From: an uncultured Campylobacter sp. | Lineage (GTDB): Bacteria; Campylobacterota; Campylobacteria; Campylobacterales; Campylobacteraceae | DNA length: 12,402 nucleotides | Direction of reading: 5' to 3' | NCBI RefSeq assembly: GCF_937997465.1 | Contig: NZ_CALKTQ010000328.1 | Span: 1 to 12,402 of the forward strand | In this document: positions 7,601-12,402 of the stretch, in pieces | Position numbering within the stretch: the first letter of the stretch is position 1 | Layout of the letters: each line of letters starts with the position of its first letter | Made by a program: the position numbers and the translations under genes | The notes under the pieces: model-generated | Databases searched by the model: none | What the model was told of the DNA's origin: nothing | Seen by the model: only the letters and a program-made list of their open reading frames with translations

Positions 7601-8137
7601 AGCCTAGCAAAGCTAGAAAACGGGCAAGCCGGCCTCATACTAATCGGCGGCCATCAGGTAATGAAGGGCTACTATCTGGATGAGGAGCGCACGAAAGAAG
7701 CGATCGTCGAGCTAGACGGCGTGCGCTACTATAATAGCGGCGACATCGGCTTTTTGGACGAGGCGGGCTTCTTAACTATCACGGATAGGCTCTCTCGCTT
7801 TGCTAAAATCGGCGGCGAGATGATAAGCCTGGGCGCGCTCGAGGCTCAAATTTCAGCCGTGCTGGGCGATGAGGTTACCTTTGTGTGTACCAACGTCGCC
7901 GACGAGAAAAAGGGCGAGCAAGTCGTTATGCTCTTTAGCGGCGAGATAAGCGAGGAGGATGTGGCCGCGCGCATCAGAGCTTCTGCGATACCGTCCATCA
8001 TGCAGCCTTCAAAGATTTTTAAAGTAGGGGCCGTACCGGTGCTAGGAACCGGCAAAGTGGACTTTAAATCAAGTAAAAAACTAGCGGCCCAGCTGGTTGC
8101 TGGCGAGGGGAATTTAGGCGCGGCGGAGGAAGCTTAA
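4655..8137 (+). CDS. aas: LplT-PlsC-acyl-ACP synthetase fusion (lysophospholipid flippase/acyltransferase)
   Basis: This 1160-residue protein joins three units. Residues about 1-415 are a multi-helix MFS transporter like LplT, which moves lysophospholipids across the inner membrane. Residues about 425-620 are a PlsC acyltransferase with the catalytic His452-xxxx-Asp457 (NHMSWID) and the FPEG motif at 520-523. Residues about 640-1150 are an AMP-forming acyl-ACP/CoA synthetase with SSGSEGTPKG (794-803), GYGTTE (933-938), the SGD motif with Asp1030, and the C-terminal Lys1134 in GTGKVD. Together they would flip lyso-phosphatidylethanolamine inward, activate a fatty acid and re-acylate the lipid, as separate LplT and Aas do in E. 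coli. All core motifs are intact. AAGGAG precedes the ATG, which overlaps the regulator's stop. A hairpin at 8152-8186 follows. Confidence 0.93.
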   Translation: MKGVFSVRGFLPFLVVMFINAVVDLGHKITIQNILFKSIEDENLQIILTSLVNLLILLPYIMLFSVSGFLNDKFSRTRITRYAAASEILLTLFITVSYLCGWFYVAFGTTLLLAVQSAVYSPAKYGLIKKIVGAEKLGAANGIVQAFTIVAILLGSFVFSAIFESYAATSTDAGEMIKSVWFIGAILFVCSVAETIFTFKIPFFEATDAELKFDAKKYFKLGYLKENTRHIFNNKNAFLCTLGLSVFWAVAQLVIAVFPAHYKAMSADNNVMVVQAILAVSTIGLVAGSALAGSYSKNHIEMGIVPFGALGLFASLLMFAQGSSAAFMTLASFLFGFSGGIFIVPLNANIQFFTSEEQMGRTLAGSNFIQNIFMAAFLLLAMAFSIFAVSTPEIFVITSFCVLICALVAIKSLPHLFARLLIMPFFRIGYTINVDGVENIPQKGGVLLLGNHMSWIDWAVLQMASPRPIRFAMHKSFYEIWYLKWLLNLFDVIPIGAGASKSALEKIRECLDAGDVVALFPEGHISYNGQIDEFQHGYEIAASDTNSVIVPFYLRGLWGSSFSRAQKYYQKISRKIDGKRAIRVSFGAPLAPETKAPQVREKVVELSFFSWAEYLKTLEPMQFSWLKHAKADLFKRSMVDSTGADLNNLKVIATVLVFLSKFKFAFLKERNVGVILPSSVMGSIINLMLFIRGKVSVNLNYTLSEQNLIGCSDKAGLRSIITSRQFIAKLKARGFELEESLKGRLIYLEDVAQGISKAGKICAMLKAVLMPRWLLELIYFRDVRIDDEAAILFSSGSEGTPKGIVLTHKNIMANIKQISEIVNTDGNDVILASLPIFHSFGLTAATFFPLSEGIATAHVPDPTDAFAVGKMVAKYHATIMFGTSTFFRLYTKNKKLNPLMFSTIRYAIAGAEKLNAAVKREFKMKFGVEIYEGYGTTETSPVVSVNTANVLEPEFFKELVFSKEGSVGLPTAGTIIRICDPTSLAKLENGQAGLILIGGHQVMKGYYLDEERTKEAIVELDGVRYYNSGDIGFLDEAGFLTITDRLSRFAKIGGEMISLGALEAQISAVLGDEVTFVCTNVADEKKGEQVVMLFSGEISEEDVAARIRASAIPSIMQPSKIFKVGAVPVLGTGKVDFKSSKKLAAQLVAGEGNLGAAEEA

Positions 8138-8151
8138 ATTTACGCTATGAG

Positions 8152-8186
8152 AGGCAAATTTGGCGGCTAGGTCGTCAAATTTGCCT
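8152..8186 (+). terminator. Hairpin built from two inverted AAATTTG copies after aas
   Basis: GGCAAATTTG (8153-8162) and CAAATTTGCC (8176-8185) are perfect inverted copies. An outer A-T pair and four inner pairs including two G-T wobbles extend the stem to about 15 bp around a 5-nt loop. It begins 14 nt after the aas stop, the position of a transcription terminator. No T run follows, so termination strength is uncertain. Confidence 0.55.
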
Positions 8187-8249
8187 ATCGTCTAAGCTCT
8201 GGCAAAATACCCCTGCAAAATTAAATTTTAAAACAGCGATATCCGCTTA

Positions 8250-8278
8250 TAAACACCTAAGTTTAATCGCAATATAAT
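8250..8278 (+). promoter_or_regulatory. Probable promoter of the membrane protein-RTX gene pair
   Basis: A perfect TATAAT at 8273-8278 is preceded at 17 nt by TAAACA (four of six bases of TTGACA). Transcription would start near 8285, about 24 nt before the TTG start at 8309. Confidence 0.6.
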
Positions 8279-8308
8279 CATAATGAAAATAAAACAACAA
8301 GGTAAATT

Positions 8309-9034
8309 TTGAACTTAAATTTAAAACAAAAACTCTTCGGTAGCAAACTTAAAAAGATAGTTTGGTTGGTAGTGCTTTTTACGGCAATACTCTGTGCCGC
8401 ATTTATCCGTATAATCCCCGATTACTCCACTTCGCGAGGCTTCGCCGTCGTTACTATTTTTGGCTACAACAAATACAAGCAAGGATACTGCCTCAAAGAG
8501 GATAGAATTTTACCTAAAGAGGAGCTGTATAAACGCGCCGTCGGAGAATTTTTAGATAAAGAAATTACTGTATTAAAAAAGATCGCAAAGTATAGAGAAA
8601 ACGACGGCATAAAATCTAAGTATCCTACCGATTATTATGAGATGAAAGACTTGAGCTTTGAAAATTATCTTGAAATTTTAAAAAACAAGAGCGATAGCGT
8701 AGAAACCGTTGAGGATTTATATATGACGAAACTACAGGCGAGCGCAACGGATCCAAAACAATATTTGAAAGTCGATAGCGTCAATAAAATAGGCGGTTTT
8801 ACAAAACCTTTGATTTTGTGTTTCGAGGATAGCATCTTTCTTATGTTGGATAAAAATTATATCATCGGAAATGACTTTTTACAATCCAAGTCTATTTTGC
8901 TATTTCATAAAATTCCGACTGAATATAATTTAAAAACATACTATGAAAAACCCACTAATTCGCCCGAGTATTATTTTGATAATTGCGGCGACGTAAAATA
9001 CGATGTAGAAAAAGAATACCTGGAAGGCAGGTAA
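8309..9034 (+). CDS. Membrane-anchored protein of unknown function upstream of RTX gene
   Basis: I do not recognise a family. The 241-residue product has a basic N-terminus and one hydrophobic segment at about 17-36 (IVWLVVLFTAILCAAFIRII), then a soluble part rich in Lys, Asp, Glu and Tyr, so it is probably anchored in the inner membrane and facing the periplasm. Cysteines occur in the helix, at 61 (QGYCLKED), in PLILCFEDS and near the end (DNCGDV), so a periplasmic disulfide is possible. The start is TTG: an in-frame TAA at 8303 rules out extension upstream, no ATG lies near the N-terminus, and AAGG sits 6 nt before it. The RTX gene follows after 56 nt with no clear terminator between, so the two may be co-transcribed. 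An accessory, export or protective role for the RTX protein is a guess from position only. The segment looks AT-richer than aas. Confidence 0.75.
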   Translation: MNLNLKQKLFGSKLKKIVWLVVLFTAILCAAFIRIIPDYSTSRGFAVVTIFGYNKYKQGYCLKEDRILPKEELYKRAVGEFLDKEITVLKKIAKYRENDGIKSKYPTDYYEMKDLSFENYLEILKNKSDSVETVEDLYMTKLQASATDPKQYLKVDSVNKIGGFTKPLILCFEDSIFLMLDKNYIIGNDFLQSKSILLFHKIPTEYNLKTYYEKPTNSPEYYFDNCGDVKYDVEKEYLEGR

Positions 9035-9090
9035 CTTACAGGCGGTTGAAAAGCCAAGCAAATAACTGAAATTTTTAGAAAGGATATACT

Positions 9091-12000
9091 ATGCCTAAAG
9101 GAATAAGTTTAATCGATGGAGATTTTGCTATAAAAATTTTATCTTGGTATTTATGGGGCCAAGAAAAAGCTCCCAAACCCGAGGAGCTAGCCGATACCAA
9201 ATGGATCGATAGAAAAGGTAATATAGAGTTGGAATATAGCACCGTTGAACTATTAGAGAAGGCGGGAGAATTTGTAAACGCTAAAGATTTTAGGTTATTT
9301 GAAGTATTTTTTAGCGGAAAAACAAGTAAGAAAAATAGCCTAAACAATGGAAATAAACAGCTGACTGCGAATCAATGTGAGAAATTTGAAGATGGCAAAT
9401 ACTATTTGACACAAGATCAGTTTGCAGAACTATTCTATAATGATGCAAATGATAAAACGAAAGAAAAAGCCAAAAAGGCAACTACTAAAGTTTATCTTTA
9501 TAATCGCGCTTTATTAGATGAAGATTTTGCTAAAGTCGCTTTTTTATTTGGCAGTATAGCCGTGGGCTTAGATACTGATAAGATTCGTTATGTATTAGAT
9601 GAGAATTTAAATCCAATATGCGTAGAAAACGTAAAATATAAATTTGATGTGGGGGACTTCGATTACGAATCAAATTCTACGATAGCAAATATTGTAAATT
9701 GGGTACTAAAACAAACTACCGATCCAAGCAACATAGGCAAAAAAGTATTGTTAAAACCTATAATAGACATGACGCCAAAGAAAGATGGAACGCCAATGGA
9801 AGATGCGACTATAAATGTAGGAACCATTGGACAATTAGACTATTACCTAATGGGCAGTTTAGAAAATGTACAAATACCTACTAACAGTATAGACGCCGAG
9901 ATACAAATATCTAAATTAGTAATGGAGGCCTTAGCATATTATTTTGAGTATAAGGATATTAAAAAATCCGGTGTTATAAATTATCTAGACGAAAATGGGA
10001 AATTAGTAATATATGATGCCTCGCAATCAAATATTATCATCGGAACACATGCCAAAAATTTTGATTTTGCCGATAACGTAGAAATTAAATTAAATAAAAA
10101 TACCAAATTCTCCATCCCTTTGGCAATCTTTAACCATTATAAAGATCGCATCCCTAATGGCATAACCTATATAGGTGGCGCCGGAGCGGATATCATAGCC
10201 GGTACGAAATACGATGATATACTTTACGGGCACGATAGGGATGGGAAAAATGATGATGGCGCTAAAGACGTTTTAGTCGGCGACGAAGGAAGCGATAGAC
10301 TATATGGAGGCCAGGGGGAAGACACCCTGATAGGCTCTTTTAGCCAATCGGTAGATGACGACACTGCTGATGAGCTTTATGGTGGAGATGGATATGATAC
10401 GTATTATGCGGGTAATAAAGATATTATCAATGATTTAGACGGCGCAGGAAAAGTATTTTTCGATAACAATCTTTTAATAGGTGGGCAATATGATAAAGAC
10501 AGAGGAGTTTATATAGATATAAACAATGCAAATATAACATATAGTCTGGATGAGCCCATTAATACTCTCACTGTTAATAAGATAGAAAATGGCAAAGCAA
10601 AAACATTAACTATATATAATTTCCATAAGAATAATAGTAGCTTAGATATAACCCTCCTCGATCCAGGTGAGATAGGTATAAGCATAAGCGACAACCAAAC
10701 AAATGAAGGAGATAGCGGTAAAAAGTCGTTAGATTTTAATATTTCGCTACAAGGCTCTATCGAAAAAGGTGAATTCCTTATACTGGGAATAGGAGATAAA
10801 AAATATCTTTTCGGTGATCCAAGCGAAGAATATATCAAAAAATACAATCTAAATTTAGCGCAATACGAGCGGGGAAATACCTATACCTATACATGGGAGG
10901 GTAATACGATCAAACAAGAGGATAGGGAATTTGATGTAACTCCTATAATCATCCAAACCTCAGATAAACTAAAAGCCAAGATATTAAAACACGGTGCCGG
11001 CAAAATCATCGATGATGACCGCGACCCGGATGATCCTGAAACCGAGGGCTCCCCTATAGTCATAGATCTAAATAACGACGGAATAAATACTCTAAGCTTG
11101 GATTATACTAGAAACTTCGATCTGGACAATAATGACTTTGCCGAAGCCACCGGGTGGATACAAAAAGATGATGCACTACTAGCGTATGATAGAAATGGAA
11201 ATGGCAAGATAGATAACGGCTCGGAGCTATTCGGCGATAAAACGATTTCAGATAATTACTACTCATACACTAACCCTAAAGCTAAAAACGGCTTTAGCGC
11301 TCTTAAAGAATTTGACACCAACAATGACGGCATAATCGATAAAAATGATAAAGACTTTGATAAGCTTCTATTATGGCAAGATAAAAACTCTAATACCATA
11401 ACTGACGAAGGAGAATTAATCAAACTAAGCGATAAAGTAAAATCTATCGATCTAAACTATAAAGAAATTTCAACCGATAATAACGGAAATTCTATCAGGC
11501 AAACCTCTACTGCCACTTTAAATGATGGGACTAAGGTTAAGACAGATGATGTATGGTTTAAAGTAAGTCTAAATAAAACAAAAGAGATAATAGACCAAGA
11601 CAAAATTCTACTAGAAACTCAAGCTCTACCTCAAGTCATAGCCAGTGGAAATTTGAATTCTCTAAGAGTGACGGCAAGCAATAACGAAACTTTGGCCACT
11701 ATGATAAATCTATATCTGGCCCTAAGCCCAGAGGATAGAAAGAAACATATTGATGAACTGATCTACGAATGGGCGGGAGTAGGAGCAATAGATAAAAATT
11801 CAATGAGAGGCGATGTAAAAGCAAGAGATATGGCCGTATATGAAAAGCTTGCAGGTAAGCCTTTCTTGCAAAAGGGTTATAATTCTAACCCATGGACAAA
11901 TGCCTCCAATAGGGTTAACGATAAAATCAATACCTTTAAACGCTACGTCTATGCGACTATAGAGCTTCAAACGACATATTCCGATTTAAATTTAGACATG

Positions 12001-12402
12001 GAAAAGATGAGCTTGGGAGAGGGCGGAAAGCTAAGCTATAAATTCGATACTTTAAATTCTAAACTTATGCGGCTATATAAAGATGGAAAACATGATGAAA
12101 TTATCAAATTAATGGGTATCATCCGAGATTCTAGCGCATATAAACCTATATTCCAAGAGAATTTAAAAGAAAATCTTGTAAAGTTGGGTAGCAATGATGA
12201 TAAATTGTTATCTATATGTCTTAATACGTATATTAGCGGTACGGATGGTAATGATGTTATAAATGGAAATTCCGAAAATAATTTTATAGTGGGAGGAAAA
12301 GGCAACGACACGCTCTATGGCGGAGGTGGTGACGATATCTATGTTTATAATAAAGGTGACGGAGCGGATATTATCTACGATATGGCAGGTAACGATAAAA
12401 TA
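9091..12402 (+). CDS. Large RTX calcium-binding protein, FrpC-like architecture (partial, no stop in window)
   Basis: From the ATG at 9091 (AGAAAGGA 6 nt upstream) the frame stays open for 1104 codons to the window edge. There is no N-terminal signal peptide, as expected for type I secretion with a C-terminal signal, which would lie outside. Residues 1-360 form an unrecognised domain. A first RTX block (about 361-448) has GGAGADIIAG, YGGQGEDTLIG and YGGDGYDTYYAG. Residues about 653-790 resemble the calcium-dependent self-processing region of Neisseria FrpC: SPIVIDLNNDG, then three EF-hand-like loops starting at Asp700 (DRNGNGKIDNG), Asp742 (DTNNDGIIDKND) and Asp764 (DKNSNTITDEGE). A helical module (about 846-1045, LPQVIASGNLNSLRV onward) typical of large RTX proteins precedes a second RTX block from about 1050. 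It should be secreted and folded by extracellular calcium; whether it is toxin, adhesin or enzyme cannot be told. Confidence 0.88.
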   Translation, partial: MPKGISLIDGDFAIKILSWYLWGQEKAPKPEELADTKWIDRKGNIELEYSTVELLEKAGEFVNAKDFRLFEVFFSGKTSKKNSLNNGNKQLTANQCEKFEDGKYYLTQDQFAELFYNDANDKTKEKAKKATTKVYLYNRALLDEDFAKVAFLFGSIAVGLDTDKIRYVLDENLNPICVENVKYKFDVGDFDYESNSTIANIVNWVLKQTTDPSNIGKKVLLKPIIDMTPKKDGTPMEDATINVGTIGQLDYYLMGSLENVQIPTNSIDAEIQISKLVMEALAYYFEYKDIKKSGVINYLDENGKLVIYDASQSNIIIGTHAKNFDFADNVEIKLNKNTKFSIPLAIFNHYKDRIPNGITYIGGAGADIIAGTKYDDILYGHDRDGKNDDGAKDVLVGDEGSDRLYGGQGEDTLIGSFSQSVDDDTADELYGGDGYDTYYAGNKDIINDLDGAGKVFFDNNLLIGGQYDKDRGVYIDINNANITYSLDEPINTLTVNKIENGKAKTLTIYNFHKNNSSLDITLLDPGEIGISISDNQTNEGDSGKKSLDFNISLQGSIEKGEFLILGIGDKKYLFGDPSEEYIKKYNLNLAQYERGNTYTYTWEGNTIKQEDREFDVTPIIIQTSDKLKAKILKHGAGKIIDDDRDPDDPETEGSPIVIDLNNDGINTLSLDYTRNFDLDNNDFAEATGWIQKDDALLAYDRNGNGKIDNGSELFGDKTISDNYYSYTNPKAKNGFSALKEFDTNNDGIIDKNDKDFDKLLLWQDKNSNTITDEGELIKLSDKVKSIDLNYKEISTDNNGNSIRQTSTATLNDGTKVKTDDVWFKVSLNKTKEIIDQDKILLETQALPQVIASGNLNSLRVTASNNETLATMINLYLALSPEDRKKHIDELIYEWAGVGAIDKNSMRGDVKARDMAVYEKLAGKPFLQKGYNSNPWTNASNRVNDKINTFKRYVYATIELQTTYSDLNLDMEKMSLGEGGKLSYKFDTLNSKLMRLYKDGKHDEIIKLMGIIRDSSAYKPIFQENLKENLVKLGSNDDKLLSICLNTYISGTDGNDVINGNSENNFIVGGKGNDTLYGGGGDDIYVYNKGDGADIIYDMAGNDKI
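10171..10434 (+). repeat. First RTX nonapeptide block
   Basis: Degenerate GGxGxDxxx units occur here: GGAGADIIAG, GTKYDDILYG, GDEGSDRLYG, GGQGEDTLIG and GGDGYDTYY. Several units are interrupted by Asp-rich insertions (HDRDGKNDDGAKD, SQSVDDDTAD), so the block is irregular. It should fold into a calcium-bound parallel beta roll. The next ~70 residues, including LTIYNFHKNNSS, resemble the beta segment that often caps such blocks. Confidence 0.8.
12238..12402 (+). repeat. Second RTX block, cut by the window end
   Basis: GTDGNDVING, NSENNFIVG, GGKGNDTLYG and GGGGDDIYVYNKGDG followed by ADIIYDMAGNDK are canonical RTX units. The last one matches the common motif that ends one repeat block and leads into another domain, so the protein very probably continues well beyond the window. 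Confidence 0.85.

Noticed and set aside
8138..8308. A tRNA or other structured RNA after aas
   Set aside because: Apart from the AAATTTG hairpin there is no cloverleaf, conserved T-loop or other RNA signature.
9699..9884. Plus-strand 61-codon frame inside the RTX gene
   Set aside because: It is an out-of-frame shadow of the long RTX frame with no ribosome binding site or recognisable motif.

Overview
The window looks like chromosomal DNA of a Campylobacter, most likely from the oral/gut group around C. showae, C. rectus, C. curvus or C. concisus. This rests on the gene set, the moderate AT richness, the AAGGA-type ribosome binding sites and the very frequent heptamer AAATTTG/CAAATTT. The species is inferred from familiarity, not from a search.

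Layout. (1) Positions 1-379, minus strand: the first 126 codons of a cytoplasmic, FdhF-like molybdopterin formate dehydrogenase. (2) Positions 380-642: an AT-rich divergent spacer with a TATAAT box on each strand and a perfect 11-bp hairpin followed by a T run. (3) Positions 643-2205: a two-gene operon, lemA followed by a TPM-domain (YgcG-like) membrane protein with a glycine-rich tail. (4) Positions 2206-2470: a non-coding convergent spacer holding eleven AAATTT hexamers. (5) Positions 2471-3877, minus strand: a metal-dependent amidohydrolase whose first ~143 residues are an odd, Asn-Leu-rich extension written largely by the same AAATTT repeat. (6) Positions 3878-4007: a divergent promoter region with a 15-bp perfect inverted repeat placed exactly 15 nt before both start codons. 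(7) Positions 4008-8137: a MerR-type regulator with a possible second helix-turn-helix, overlapping by ATGA a 1160-residue fusion of lysophospholipid flippase (LplT-like MFS), PlsC acyltransferase and acyl-ACP synthetase (Aas). (8) Positions 8138-8308: a hairpin made of two inverted AAATTTG copies, then a promoter. (9) Positions 8309-12402: an apparently AT-richer pair made of an unrecognised membrane-anchored 241-residue protein and a large RTX protein running off the window, with FrpC-like calcium-binding architecture and no N-terminal signal peptide.

How the genes work together. The MerR gene and the aas fusion form a regulated unit for lysophospholipid recovery: flip inward, activate a fatty acid, re-acylate. 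The divergent amidohydrolase shares its control region. LemA and the TPM protein are commonly paired envelope proteins of unclear role. The last two genes look like an accessory module in which a type I-secreted calcium-binding protein is preceded by a small envelope protein.

The best candidates for something undescribed are the symmetric divergent operator or leader repeat, the repeat-built N-terminus of the amidohydrolase, the AAATTTG arrays (which match the RAATTY methylation motif tied to DNA uptake in C. jejuni), and the RTX protein with an unrecognised N-terminal domain and a self-processing-like module lacking Asp at its expected cleavage position.
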